Shown piece by piece: positions 20,776-32,066 of a stretch of 64,000 nt of DNA. Source of the DNA: Aphanomyces cochlioides (lineage: Eukaryota; Oomycota; Saprolegniomycetes; Saprolegniales; Verrucalvaceae). The stretch lies in the NCBI GenBank assembly GCA_019828595.1, contig JAHQRK010000019.1, positions 186,001-250,000 on the forward strand, written 5' to 3'. Made by a program: the position numbers and the translations under genes. The notes beneath the pieces were generated by a model. That model was not told where the DNA came from and searched no databases. It saw only the letters and a program-made list of their open reading frames with translations. Within the stretch, counting starts at the first letter, position 1, and each line of letters opens with the position of its first letter.

Positions 20776-22538
20776 ATGCTCCGCCGCGCCACACATTCGC
20801 TCTCGCTCCGCAAGCTCTGGACGACCAGCCAACGCGCGTTCAGCAGCAAAGTCTACACATCAGCAGATGAAGCCATCAAAGATATCAAGGATGGATCGAA
20901 ATTGTACGTCCTGGCGTTGTGAAGCTTGAGCTCATTGACATGTGGATCGTAGGATTGTTGGTGGATTCGGATTGTGCGGTATCCCCGAAAGCTCGATTGA
21001 CGCATTAGTACGCCATGGAGCGAAAGATTTGACGTGCGTCTCCAACAATGCTGGCGTGGATGACTATGGTCTGGGATTGCTCCTTCAATCGCGTCAAGTA
21101 AGCAGATCTTGACGTTGAAGATGTGTTGACAAAGGTGTCCACTGTAGATCAAGCGCATGATTTCGTCGTACGTGGGCGAAAACGCCTTGTTTGAGAAGCT
21201 ATACCTCTCTGGTGAATTGGAAGTCGAATTGACACCTCAAGTAAGTCACTCTGTAATGACTTATTTGCTAATTTACCATTTTGTAGGGCACGTTGGCAGA
21301 ACGTATCCGTGCTGGTGGTGCTGGCATTCCGGCCTTCTTCACGCCAACAGCTTACGGCACAATTATTCAGGTACAAAATTGCACTCGGAGATCAACTAAT
21401 GATGAGAACGCGCCTATAGGAAGGTGGATTTGGAATTAAATTGAAGTCTGACGGATCCGTGGACATTCCAAGCAAGCCTCGTGAAGTGCGTCAGTTCAAC
21501 GGCCGCAACTACGTCATGGAAGAGGGCATCACGGGCGATTTTGCCTTGGTGAAGGCCTGGAAGGGAGACAAGGATGGCAATTTGGTCTTCCGTGGCACAA
21601 CGCGCAATTTTAACGTCGATGCTGCCAAGGCAGGCAAAGTCACTATTGTTGAAGTCGAGAATCTTGTCGAAGTGGGTGATCTCCATCCTGGTAAAGACTA
21701 GCCCAGGCATTCTTTTCTCATTTATGTCATCTAGATGAAATCCACGTGCCAGGCGTGTACGTTCAACGTATTTTCAAAGCCACGAAGAATGAAAAGCGCA
21801 TTGAACGCCTCACTGTGTCTGACAACGCGGTACGGAACTTCCTCCTCGTTCAAATGCTGACGACGTTGCTAGAAAAGCGTCAAGATCACTCCTGACCGCG
21901 AACGCATCATCAAACGAGCGGCCAAGGAACTCCAAGACGGCATGTATGTCAACTTGGGCATTGGTTTGCCAACACTTGCGCCAAACTATGTGCCAGAGGG
22001 CGTGAAAGTTGTCTTGCAAAGTGAAAACGGCCTCTTGGGTATGGGTCCTTACCCCAAGACGGGTGAGCAAGATCCCGATTTGATCAATGCCGGCAAGGAA
22101 ACCGTCACGTACTTGCCTGGTTCAAGCACATTCTCGTCGTCCGAGTCGTTTGGCATGATTCGAGGCGGTCATATTCATTTGACGATCCTTGGCGCGCTCC
22201 AAGTGGCTCAAAACGGTGACTTGGCCAACTGGATCATCCCTGGCAAAATGGTCAAAGGCATGGGTGGTGCTATGGACTTGGTCGGCTCTGGCAACCGTGT
22301 CGTCGTCACGATGGAGCACAATGCTAAGAACGGCAGTGCCAAGATCCTCAAGTCGTGCAAACTCCCACTTACTGGCAAGCAAGTCGTGAACCGCATCATC
22401 ACCGAACTCGCTGTCTTTGACGTGACACCCCAAGGCCTCGTCTTGATTGAGCACGCGCCTGACGTGACTGTAGACGATATTCGCAGCCGCACCGAAGCCG
22501 ACTTCATCGTCTCGCCCAACTTGACCACGATGGAGTAG
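20776..22538 (+). CDS. OXCT1: Succinyl-CoA:3-ketoacid CoA transferase, mitochondrial
   Basis: Transfers CoA from succinyl-CoA to acetoacetate in mitochondrial ketone-body use. Seven exons: 20776-20903, 20953-21097, 21148-21240, 21287-21370, 21420-21690, 21735-21829 and 21873-22538, 493 residues, with introns of 43-50 bp. The N-terminus '[24 protein letters not shown]' looks like a mitochondrial presequence. The alpha half has '[13 protein letters not shown]' and '[16 protein letters not shown]'. The beta half has '[16 protein letters not shown]' and the catalytic glutamate E323 in '[14 protein letters not shown]'. Both halves are fused as in animals. The length matches the family. Confidence 0.93.
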
Positions 22539-22619
22539 ACATCGAGGGGTTATAATTATAGACTAAAGTATTTTTAGCCGCTCTTGGTGTTCTTGTTGCG
22601 TTGAGTGGCAGTGAGCATC

Positions 22620-22983
22620 ATGCCAGCAGGAACGACTGGAAACGCGCCCGCGAAAGAGGTCGACTATGTTTCGAAGCAAGCCAATTTGACAGCGCAGATC
22701 GAAAGCGAATGTATGGCAGCGAAGAGATGGTGGCAGGACTACGGCCAATGCTACATTGACAACGCCAAGCCAGAAGATTTCACGTACGAGAACCGCATCA
22801 AGAAGCTCCAGGAGAAACTCGCGAGCGAAAAGTAAGCTTGCTCTAGCTAGATGTTGCTTAACAGGATGGCTCTCCTGTAGGGGAAACGGCAGCTCTCGAC
22901 TCCTGACGACGAATGCATCTTATGGCATTGGCGAACCCTTCAAGGAATGCACGACGAAGAAACTTCCTGCCATTAAAAAGTAA
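22620..22983 (+). CDS. Small unknown protein, two exons
   Basis: Exon 1 is 22620-22831 and exon 2 is 22881-22983, joined through a 49-bp GTAAGC...TGTAG intron, giving 104 residues. The start is ATG 22620; upstream in-frame codons include only GTG. The visible part is mostly helical and charged, with 'ESECMAAKRWWQDYGQCYI' and a C-terminal 'YGIGEPFKECTTKKLP'. Four cysteines are spaced irregularly and do not form a clear CX9C pair. I do not recognise the family; a small cytoskeletal or axonemal protein is one possibility (weak inference). It starts about 80 bp after the CoA-transferase stop. Confidence 0.6.
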
Positions 22984-23490
22984 CAACTGAGCGTGTCTTC
23001 ATTTGAGTCAGACAGTGCACATGTACCAAGGTAGCTTCATCCCATCGACAGCTCTAGCTACTCCACCATTGAGTCGACTCCACGGTGTAGTCATAGCTTA
23101 TAACTCTGGTATCGTCAAAGAGACCATTGGAATGAATAGCGCAATGCAGCATACCTCTAGAACGGCATCGCTTCTAGCCATGGCATGTTCGTCGACATTG
23201 TCCTTCAAGGCAAGGTCACTGGAAGGGAATGACTGCCACCCTAAGGCAATTCGCTGGAATGTTTCACGTTGCCGATACTGAATCCAGTAAGTTTGCGACA
23301 CTATAGGCTAACACAAGCGTTGGCAAGGCCGCCATGAAGCTTGAGACAAGCTTTGCGATAGGTGAAGCTCCATATTCCCACTTCACATGTCAATAATGTC
23401 ACCTATCCCACAACCCCTGCACCCCAAACCCCTACACCCCTTCAAACATTCCGATTCGAACTCGACTGTTCAAAAGCCAGAGCAGTTGGC
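22984..23490. other. Spacer without a supported gene
   Basis: Short open frames only. A CCCCTGCACCCC-type direct repeat occurs around 23405-23440. It probably contains the promoter of the RING gene. Confidence 0.4.
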
Positions 23491-23991
23491 ATGGGGCAGA
23501 CATGTTCGTGCTTGGATCAAGGATTCTCAGCAAGCCGAAGCCGCCGCCGCGATAGCTCTGTCTCTTCCCCAGAAACTGGCGCTTTGCATGAGCCCCCGCA
23601 TGAATCCCGTGGTCTATTGAAGGATCATAACGCGGTTCACGTGTCCGTCGAAGAGGCCTCAAGAAGCACCTCGCGGCGAACGGACGACAATGTGATCAAG
23701 CGCAACAGCCGCGTCCTTGAGTCTTCGTGCACAACGCCGTCTTGTGTGGAAGAGTTGTCTAATCACGACAAAGATACTGCCCCAGACGTGTCGAGTGCAC
23801 CAGTGGAGCTTGAATGCGTCATGTGCCTCGATACCTTTGACGACAGCAATCCAAAGATCCGTACACTGTGCAACTGCGGCATGAATCGAACCAACTTTCA
23901 CCTGTCTTGCCTCTTGGAATGGATGAACCGCGACAAGAACTGCCCCGTGTGCCGAGAGTACCTCTTCTTTGAAGAGAATTTTGTGGAATAA
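23491..23991 (+). CDS. Small RING-finger protein, putatively myristoylated
   Basis: 166 residues from ATG 23491; the open frame extends upstream to 23362 but contains no earlier ATG. The N-terminus 'MGQTCSCL' fits Gly2 myristoylation with palmitoylatable Cys5 and Cys7, implying membrane attachment. A Ser/Arg-rich disordered stretch follows. The C-terminus carries a RING: 'ECVMCLDTF', 'CNCGMNRTNFHLSCLLEWM', 'KNCPVC', i.e. C-x2-C...C-x-C...H-x2-C...C-x2-C. A ubiquitin E3 ligase acting at a membrane is the natural inference. It converges with the Rab-GAP gene, with only 11 bp between stops. Confidence 0.75.
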   Translation: MGQTCSCLDQGFSASRSRRRDSSVSSPETGALHEPPHESRGLLKDHNAVHVSVEEASRSTSRRTDDNVIKRNSRVLESSCTTPSCVEELSNHDKDTAPDVSSAPVELECVMCLDTFDDSNPKIRTLCNCGMNRTNFHLSCLLEWMNRDKNCPVCREYLFFEENFVE

Positions 23992-24002
23992 TGGCCTAGT
24001 TG

Positions 24003-25320
24003 TTATTTAAGTCCTTTGGCATTGTGGCGTGTAGCGAACGTCACAGCCAGGAAGCCAACTGCGATGGCTGCAATGATCAGTGTCATGCTTGTTCCTTCTT
24101 TTCGCTTCCTACACCAGAATTATCGTGAATATCGCAGCATGACTTACTTTTCGCGAACACCTAATCGACGCTGATGCGGAAATGGAAACGTCCAAAAGAG
24201 CGACGTCTGATCGACGGCCAAGTCTTCTGGGGGAATATTCTCAAAGAGTAAGTTAGCATATTGGATCGTTTCTTCGACGTCGATGCTGCTCGGTAGATTT
24301 TGTATTGTTGTGTGGAGAATTCCAAAGTCGGCATCACACGCCAGGATAGTGTCTCGATGGAGTAAGATGAGCTACATGGAAGGGATTAGCCGATGAGGAT
24401 ACATCATGAAAGTTGTACCGCTGCTGAAACGTAGAGCGAAAAGATTGGATGGGAAGCTAGCAGGACGTCGTACAGTCGTGCCACGTCTTGGAAGGAATCA
24501 ATGTCGTGAGAGAACCAAGTTATAACCCAAGGCAGAGCAAAGTATGCATGGTCCTAGAGATTGTCGATTGAGTGAACGAACGAATTATGGAATGTGAACT
24601 TACGACGGAGGACGCTATGTGTTTGTACAGCGCTGGGTCTTGGGACTGGAGTAAGGGATACAAGTAGCGAAAGAGCGGAAGCACTGTGTCGAAGTTGCTC
24701 CGAGTCGGTTCACCAAGATATGTCTGTGTCATTCGTGCCACGAGCGGAATTGACAGCGGCATACCAACCGCTACAAGGAAAACGCTCGCTACGTCATGGA
24801 ATCCTTGATAATAATGCGCTTCTAATCAGCTGTGAGACTCATCGACAAGGAGGAAAGCCAAAACCTTTAGAAACGTACATAGCTGCATGTACGAGAGAGA
24901 AGAGCGCTTTTCGCTTGGTAGTTCGCTTGAGTCCTTTGACATCACTCCATCGCGTTCCACCGAGTGATCGATTGACATCCATTTGAATCTGAGTGTCGTC
25001 TCGATGCTTTGTCGCCATAAATGAAGGCACTTGGATCTTAATATGATGCTCGCTGTAGAACGAAACCACATCGTCAGTCGAGAAACCCAACAAGAGCGGC
25101 CATACTTGTTTGCGAAAGTCCTACAAGAAAGTACATCAACGTGACTTTCAACAATGATACATACCTGAAAACCGCCAGGGGCGAGCGCAAGACGGCGAAA
25201 TTCAGACAGAATATCAGTTTCTCGATATTCTTCATGCATTTCCGAGTTTAGCGCTGTCTCTGCACGTCGAATTGCCGCGAGAACTTCATGTCGCCGTGCG
25301 CGCGTCGCCTTGTCTTCCAT
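24003..25320 (-). CDS. TBC1D20: TBC1D20-type Rab GTPase-activating protein
   Basis: Rab GAP of the ER (Rab1/Rab18 clade in animals). Six exons: 25320-25165, 25120-24865, 24821-24604, 24553-24419, 24371-24148 and 24108-24003, 364 residues, with introns of 39-50 bp. The TBC domain shows the arginine finger R103 in 'QIQMDVNRSL' and the glutamine finger Q143 in 'AHYYQGFHDVASVFL'; 'HAYFALPWVITWFSHD' follows. The C-terminal tail has a membrane anchor ('MTLIIAAIAVGFLAVTFAT'), as TBC1D20 proteins do. Length and layout agree with the family. Confidence 0.87.
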
Positions 25321-25463
25321 ATGACATGAAAAAGATTAAAAATGATATGATTCGTTCAAATTGAAACTATTTTTAGCCAATAAGATCTCGACAGGGCAAA
25401 CATGTTTGTCCCTCAAGAATGCCCCACATGCATTGTGAGTGTATTTCTCAAAATAGGCTAAAG

Positions 25464-26835
25464 ATGGCATCGCGCGTCCAGACGGCAGAGAAAGAAGCGA
25501 CGACCCGTTCGAACGAGGCGCAAAAATTTATTGATTCGCTACGTATGACTGCCCAGACGTTGGATATCGCCAGAGAAACCGCCTCGGTTTTGAGCCAGCA
25601 AACTGGTAGAGTCCTGCGAGAAGGATTGGGGTTCATGAAATCTTTGTAGAGGCATTGGATCGCGCGGACCGAAACTTGGACTTGACAGAAGCGACAGTGA
25701 AACAAGCCAACTATTTAGTTAGGTGAGCCTTGACACCATCTCGTCTTTTGAATGAAATGATGGCGCAGAGGCATGACATGGTCGGGATGGCTGTACAATA
25801 AATTCACAAAGGAACCACAAGTCCAAACTTCGACGCTTGGTGGATCAGGAGAGGTATTTCTGTTTTCGTGATGAATTCCTTATCGTCTACTTTGTCGTAG
25901 ATTTCAATGGGATTTATTTGTCCTGAATGTCGGGTGGCCCAGCGATCGCAATATGCCTTGATGGAGCATTATCAAAATATGCATGGTGACAACGCCGTCG
26001 ACAGCACTTCAGGACCACAAACGAAACAAAGGAACGAAGCTGCATTATCTCAAGTGGCTCGAGAACAGCGAGTTGACGATGAAGGACTAAATGCTCAGCA
26101 ACGAGCATTTCTAGAAGCCTTGGGTCCGCAATTGCTCGAGGTATAAATTACTGTCATAAATGACAAATGATCTCGATTGAAAATAGATGAAGCAAGCTAG
26201 TCTTGGCATCAGCAACGCCTTGGATCACCACAATGCACTGATTGATCGCATTGATGCAAAGACAGAGAAGACAAAAGACGACATGCGTCTCGTCACTGCT
26301 AAAGCCATCAAGTTGACCAATTCGTCTCTGACCATTGAGCCACAATTTCGATGTGCATTACAGGAAGAACATAGCCGGCAATTCCTTGCCAACATCAATG
26401 GCAACCCTGTCTTTTGGTAATATCAGTTGCAAAGGCTTTTTGACACTCTTGTATGAATAGCATGGACACGGCGACGTCGGCGTGCATCTTTCGAGCCTTC
26501 ACTTTGATTGGAAATGGTGACATTTGGGGCTTTCAACATGAAGAAAGCATGAAGTGGCTGGGAATTACAATGTTTGGCACAGTCAAAGTAAGTCTTTGGT
26601 CGCTCAGCCTTTTTCTAAAAGTTTGTAGATTCTCGGTGGTGCACTCAAATCATACGAACAGTTCGCCATCGACACTGGCCGGGAGTGGACTACTTTGTAC
26701 AACTTTGCCAGCTCGTTTGGCCAAGGTGGATGGCTCTGCGTCAATCCAGACGGCTCAATTCAATGCATCCGCCGCACGAGCACCAACAAAGATCAAGCAA
26801 TGCGGGTTAAGTTGGTGCTCGTCGAGTCGTCTTGA
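25464..26835 (+). CDS. SNAP-25/29-like double-SNARE protein with C2H2 finger and beta-rich C-terminus
   Basis: Exons 25464-25605, 25650-25722, 25769-25853, 25901-26140, 26187-26416, 26461-26587 and 26629-26835, 367 residues. The first half has a Qb-SNARE-like helix ('SLRMTAQTLDIARETASVL...ALDRADRNLDLTEATVKQA') ending in 'GMTWSGWLYNKF'. A C2H2 finger follows ('CPECRVAQRSQYALMEHYQ...H'), then a Qc-SNARE-like helix ('ISNALDHHNALIDRIDAKT'). The last ~150 residues look beta-rich ('EEHSRQFLANINGNPVF'), perhaps a beta-trefoil (inference). An additional first exon 25402-25434 ('MFVPQECPTCI') would join in frame through a 29-bp GTGAGT...AAG intron; I cannot decide this. A membrane-fusion adaptor is the likely role. 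Confidence 0.75.
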
Positions 26836-27181
26836 CCACGCAGAGGCTGTGTCGCGCGTTCGTCTCGGAGTTCGTGATAAACAAATTTATTTATTGCTTT
26901 CTGATTGGCTAAAAATGACATAATTACATGCATTTAATTGGTTCATTCATGTTGGGGGATTGTTCCATGGACATGACTATACTTTAATCAAGTCAAAAAA
27001 ATTCATCGAATTATTTAGTCACTTTTGGATTTGGATTTGCAGCCTCCTTCATTAACAGTAAAATAGAATAGGATGAGATGGAATCAATACAAATATCAAG
27101 ATAAATCAGAATATGGCTATTTAAATTTCACAGTCAAACAAAAAAATTGAAACGCTTCGTCCTCATTTGCGAAAACGCGCC
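26836..27181. promoter_or_regulatory. AT-rich promoter spacer with GATTGGCTAAAAAT
   Basis: GATTGGCTAAAAAT at 26903-26916 and TTAATTGGTTCATTC shortly after are CCAAT-type elements in an otherwise non-coding spacer upstream of the peptidase gene. Confidence 0.4.
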
Positions 27182-29412
27182 ATGAAGTTTGGATCGCTCG
27201 CCACCGCCGCAACGTTCGGCCTTTCTGCCGCAGCGAGCATTCCCTTCAATGGATGGTATCATTGCGAGATGAATTCGATCAACTATAACATGTACATGCG
27301 CTCCGCACCGTCCAGAGCCTTCCGGCATGTGCCCATGATGAATGTCCCGCTCTTGCCCGAGAGTCATATTTCAGGCCGTGCGCTCAATTCGTACTCGAAC
27401 TATGAATGCGGTGAATTTCAGCTCCCTATGTGCCACGAAGAAGTATGCCATGATGATCGCGGCAAGACTGTCGACATTTTTGTAAAGCGAAAGCGTGCAA
27501 ACCCTGCCAAAGTTCAGCTCGGCAAAGAAAAAGTTCTCTGGGTACTCCAAGGGGGTCCTGGCGATGCATCCACGGCCATGGAACAACTCATGTCGTCTCT
27601 ATATTGGGAAATGAACGAAACGGTATCGATCTACACCATGGACCATCGTGGCACAGGTCGAAGTGGACGCTTGAAATGTGATGCTGCCGAGGCTATGACG
27701 TCTGGCAGTAACGGTGGTCTTGGCATCACAAGGGAGGAATATCCAAATTGCTTTAAGGACCTTTTGTTCCAAGTGAACAACCACACTGAAGCGTTTTCAG
27801 TCACAAGTGCTGCATACGATTTGAAAAAAGTGATTGAAGACACCCAAACGTCGAATCAAGTCTTCGTCTACGCATTGAGCTATGGCACGTATTTGGTGGA
27901 ACGACTCATGCAACTAGAATCTCAATCCATCCATGGCTACGTTGTCGACAGTATTGTGAGTCAAAGTGCTCCAAACTTTGCAACCATGGCGACCTTTACA
28001 AATTGGGATAAAGACGTTGCTCGAGTTGGAGAGCGCTTCCTCGATATTTGCTCGAACGACACTTTTTGCAGCGCCAAATTTGATCATGTCAATGTTCGAC
28101 AGCTCACTTGGGATTTGTACAAGCAACTAGATGAAGACGCCAAAGTGCCAGGAACAAATACTTGTGCTGACCTGGTTAATGGACTAGGTATTGGCGATCC
28201 GTCCGAATCATTGAGATCGCTATTTGGTACGCTATTGCATCCTGCAGCTAATTTGACGACATTTAGGCTCCATGGTTCAAAGCCAAACGTACCGTGAAAT
28301 GATCCCAGCGATGATATTTCGTCTCCATCGATGTGCCGATAAGGATGTCAATGTTCTGCAGACGTTTGTTGACAAATACATTCGTGAAGATGGGTACGAC
28401 GTTTCATCAACATCATAACGAGTTTATTCTATCTCCTAGTCGATGGAGTCTCAAGGGATCCCGTGAGGCTGATACGCTCTACTACTCGGAGCTCCTTTAC
28501 GGGCTGATTGTCTACTCGGAAATGTGGGAACGACCGACGCCTTCGTTTGATGATCTCTACGCTGTTTTCATCAAGGGCATAATGGGTGGTGAAACATATG
28601 CGCTTGTCGAAAGCTATTGCACATTTACTGGCGCGCGAGATCCTGCTTGTGCGGAGTTCCGCTTGCCCTCAAGCCCCCCTTTCAATTACAAACCGTAAGT
28701 TGTGTCGCTGAAGTTCAAACCATTAACTTGGGAGCTTAGGGATCATTTCTGGAATAAGACTGCTGCCGTACCAGCCCACGCGACGGCCTTACTGATGTCG
28801 GGTGGCCTTGATCCCCAAACTGAACGCACCTATGCCCGAGCACAATACGCAGCAATGACAGGCAAACGACGCCTCATTGAGTTTCCTCTTGCTGGCCATT
28901 GTACAACTTTTACCACCCGCCGAGTTCGCAATGGCAATACCTGCGGTGTTATGATCCTGGCTTCGTATGTGGTCCAAGGTGGTGATGTCAACGCAATCGA
29001 CACATCGTGCATGGCAGAAATCGCTCCACTCACATTTGATGGTGCTGGCAAGGGTTGGCTTCAATATTTTGGAACGATGGATGCATTCGATGGTGACACC
29101 CACCATTATGCATACGTTCAAAAGACCGCAACTCGTGAGGCGACTCGTGCGTTCCACACCGAGGTAGCTGTTGGTGTTGGTGTCGCTGCTGTGATTGCGC
29201 TGATTGCAACTGTGGTGGCTGTCCTGCAAACAATTAAGGCTCGTCGCCTCAGTCAAAAGAATCAAAGCGAAGTCAAGATGACTGCTGCAGTCGACGTATC
29301 AAAGAACGAGCTCACTTCGAGTACTGATGTTGCTGTTGCTGAACCTGTCGAGAACGAAGTCATTGCTGACAATGAGACACCAGGCACTCCCCCCGAGCCC
29401 GTTGTCGTATAG
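27182..29412 (+). CDS. Secreted/membrane serine peptidase, S33 alpha/beta-hydrolase
   Basis: Four exons (27182-28226, 28267-28393, 28440-28694, 28740-29412), 699 residues. An N-terminal signal peptide ('FGSLATAATFGLSAAASIP') leads to an alpha/beta-hydrolase of the tripeptidyl/prolyl aminopeptidase type: oxyanion loop 'LQGGPGDAS', 'DHRGTGRSGR', nucleophile S233 in 'YALSYGTYLVE', acid D500 in 'SGGLDPQTE', base H529 in 'LAGHCTTF'. The nucleophile elbow reads A-L-S-Y-G instead of the usual G-x-S-x-G. A C-terminal membrane helix ('VGVGVAAVIALIATVVAVL') precedes an acidic/Pro-rich tail, so the enzyme is probably surface-anchored. Many Cys and N-glycosylation sites fit secretion. Role: peptide cleavage outside the cell (inference). 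Confidence 0.87.
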
Positions 29413-30093
29413 CGGTAGTCAAATGTTTAATGAAAACTTTTCCTTCTACCTTCGTCTTCCAACATTTACTGGAGGCAATTCCGTCGTGATCTTTTATCAC
29501 ATGATTCAAATGTCCTCGAATGTGACTACCTTCACTCATGTGTCTTTAAAATATCTTCATTTCAATATGCACTTACAAACTTCAATAATAAATTTCTGGA
29601 CTTCCTTTGAAACTGCATACAATCGTCCGTCTTCTTTCAATCACACAACACGCTGAGCCTCCGCCACGATACATGGACTTGTATGTCAATTACGCCGAAC
29701 AGTCTCCTTCTCTTGTCAACTGTCAACACCAACGTGGATGGTGAGATAGAACCACAAACGTCGCAGAAAAAGTTACACACGTATAAAATTTCGAGGTACA
29801 GTGTGTCGCGGTTGTAAAGCCATTTTCGCTTCTCTGCTGTCGAAATTCAATACAAAACACCATATAAATATTGAAAAAGAGTATTTTTCACTCAATCTAT
29901 TCTTGAATCTCACTAAAAAAGAATGATTTTCCAAATTCGACTGAAAAATGAGTGGCTGGTTATGAAAAAGGTACTGAATTTCTACCAATCAAAATCTGTA
30001 TTTTAAGCTCGGAATCGTTGCCAACGACCGACCGACGGCAGGCAGCGCGCGCACACCTTTCGGCAACAAGCCAGGAATACTTTAAAGGTTGGA
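29413..30093. other. Spacer without a supported gene
   Basis: AT-rich, with only short open frames on both strands. This is the start of the gene-poor part of the window. Confidence 0.5.
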
Positions 30094-30960
30094 TTAAGCA
30101 TACACATTCTCTCGCTCAGCGGAATTGACTTGGCCAACCTTGTACCGCTCGATCGTGAGGTTCAATATCTCCAAACCGTTTGTACTTGCAGCGGGAACTT
30201 CGTCTTTGAGCATGATGTTCGGGCGGATGTGAGCATAAGACGAAGCGTCGGCTGGGAGAAGCGACGTGGGGAAGCGCCGTTCCTTGTCATTTGCGATCTG
30301 ACGGTTGTGGCGACAGCAATATCCTCCATTTCGAGCGTGGGTTTGGCACCCTTCCATCTTGCATTTGCGTCCGCCGCCGTGGCGAACGCATTTGTGGCGT
30401 GCGTGGGCCATCTTTGTGCATCCTTCTTCCGTGCATTTCTTCTTGACGCTGCCGGTTCCGTGCTTGGAGCAAAAGTTACCCAAGCGCGCATTTCCTGTGC
30501 ATCCTTCGTGTTGGCATTGTTTCTTCCCGCCATGCCGGACACACAGATTTCGCGCATATACTTGGTTTTGGCAATCGGCGACGAGACACCTCGCGCGATT
30601 GCGATGAAATACGCATTTCCACGAGCCAGGTTGAACTTCTTTGTGGCAGTCGTTGAAAAAACACGTCATGGGCGGTGCTGCAGGCCGTGGTTGCGAGTCA
30701 TGCGCGCTCTTGATTGCTGCTGCCGAGGCCGCCGCCGCCGCTGCTGCTGCGGCTGCTGCTGCACCGTTGGGATCGTTGTTGCTGCAAATGTACGCCAAGT
30801 CCATATTCTGGGAGAGTTCAAGGAGAAGACGTGATGGAGACACGGGTGGCGACAACTGTGCTCGTTTCGTCGGACGCTCGTCTTTCAAGACCCCGCCGTT
30901 GTCAGATTGTGTTGTGGCCATGTGCCGAACGGAAATTGATCGAGTAACAATCAAGTACAT
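30094..30960 (-). CDS. Cys/His-repeat zinc-finger protein 1 (WRKY19-like family)
   Basis: Intronless, 288 residues from ATG 30960 (or 275 from ATG 30921, 'MATTQSDNGG', which may be the real start). A run of about 12 alanines lies in the N-terminal third. The core (~100-215) is a chain of Cys/His units: 'CFFNDCHKEVQPGSWKCVFH', 'CLVADCQNQVYARNLCVRHG', 'CQHEGCTGNARLGNFCSKHG', 'CTEEGCTKMAHARHKCVRHG', 'CKMEGCQTHARNGGYCCRH'. Each has C-x4-C...C-x2-H. Oomycete genomes hold many such proteins, usually named after the similar repeats in Arabidopsis WRKY19. DNA or protein binding is assumed, not shown. Two paralogues lie at 39398 and 42173. Confidence 0.8.
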   Translation of the reverse strand: MYLIVTRSISVRHMATTQSDNGGVLKDERPTKRAQLSPPVSPSRLLLELSQNMDLAYICSNNDPNGAAAAAAAAAAAASAAAIKSAHDSQPRPAAPPMTCFFNDCHKEVQPGSWKCVFHRNRARCLVADCQNQVYARNLCVRHGGKKQCQHEGCTGNARLGNFCSKHGTGSVKKKCTEEGCTKMAHARHKCVRHGGGRKCKMEGCQTHARNGGYCCRHNRQIANDKERRFPTSLLPADASSYAHIRPNIMLKDEVPAASTNGLEILNLTIERYKVGQVNSAERENVYA

Positions 30961-32066
30961 CTCGTTGGCGGAATATTATTATACCGAAAATAAAATACTA
31001 AAATCCAACTTTTTACAAACTCCAAGTGTAATTTTAAAAAAATACTTGGTGCGACTGTCCATTTTATTCCCATGCTATCCTATATAGGTTTTTTCCATTC
31101 AACGCATTAAAAGGAAGCGCGCCGACGAGGGAAATGCATGGACAGTTTGAGCTCTTCCATGGATATCATGGACAGAAAGACCGAGGCGATCATGGACATC
31201 GTTGAGAGCAGCGGCGCACAGGGCGGTTGTCGTTTGAAATAGTGCCGTCGGATCGTATGGGACTCTCTGTATAGGCTGTGCTTTTTCCCAGGATGTTGAT
31301 TTTAACCATCCTGTCGGCTGGAAGATCTCGAGTCGTTGTGCGTTGCTACTGGGCCACTCAGCCGTGGAAATCGTTGGACGAAGACAGTTCCCATCAAGCC
31401 ATGGACTCCGTTCGATGTTTCGATAGATCCGAGCGACACGCAGAGGAGGAAACATTTCGCCAGCGAATCTTGATGCAATTGGGGAATTGGATGTATCTGC
31501 AATAGATGGGAATCATTGGATCGATGTTGAGACATCAGGAACGTTTGATAGCATGCTGCGTGGCTGGCCACGGCATCATCAACGCGGCAGCCGATCGAAA
31601 CAACTTCAACGACCTCGCTTTCTCCAAACCAACTCGGTTTCCATCAACCCAATCGATTGCGTTGACTGCATGTCGCTCGATTGTGAATTTGACCAGACCC
31701 TTGTGTGCGGTTGTGGTATGGAAGTGAATACTAGGGTGAGGCCAGGGCTACGCCCCTGGGTGGAGCGTTTTGCTTTGGAAATAACAAAGATTTGCTCACA
31801 CACATGAAACGTTTGAAGCCATACTATGAATTTTGAATTTGATTCAGGCCCAGTTCGAAGTAAAAAAATAAGTTAAAGCCGAGCATTCTGATTGGCTACT
31901 GTTGACTGACGAATATTTTTTTTTCGTCAGGAGATAAATCATGTCCTGACCAAAAAACCGTCGACTCGTACCGAAAGAAAAATAAATTATCCAATCAGAG
32001 ATCATATTATTTTGAAACTAAGGAGACGGCATTTACTTCGCACTCCTTATTCACTTCTTTCATATT
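30961..32066. other. Spacer, no convincing gene
   Basis: The longest candidate is a minus-strand frame at 31099-31455 (118 residues from an ATG, hydrophilic, no recognisable domain). It overlaps open frames of similar length on the other strand, so I do not call it. GATTGGCTAC occurs at 31890-31899. A GC-rich hairpin-forming stretch lies at about 31738-31760. Confidence 0.4.

Noticed and set aside
30130..30834. 234-codon plus-strand frame opposite zinc-finger gene 1
   Set aside because: Exact antisense of a recognisable Cys/His-repeat gene. Its long Cys/Ala runs are mirror images of the repeats.
31099..31571. Minus-strand frames of 118 and 89 codons
   Set aside because: No recognisable feature, and overlapping plus-strand frames of the same size. 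It could not be separated from chance.
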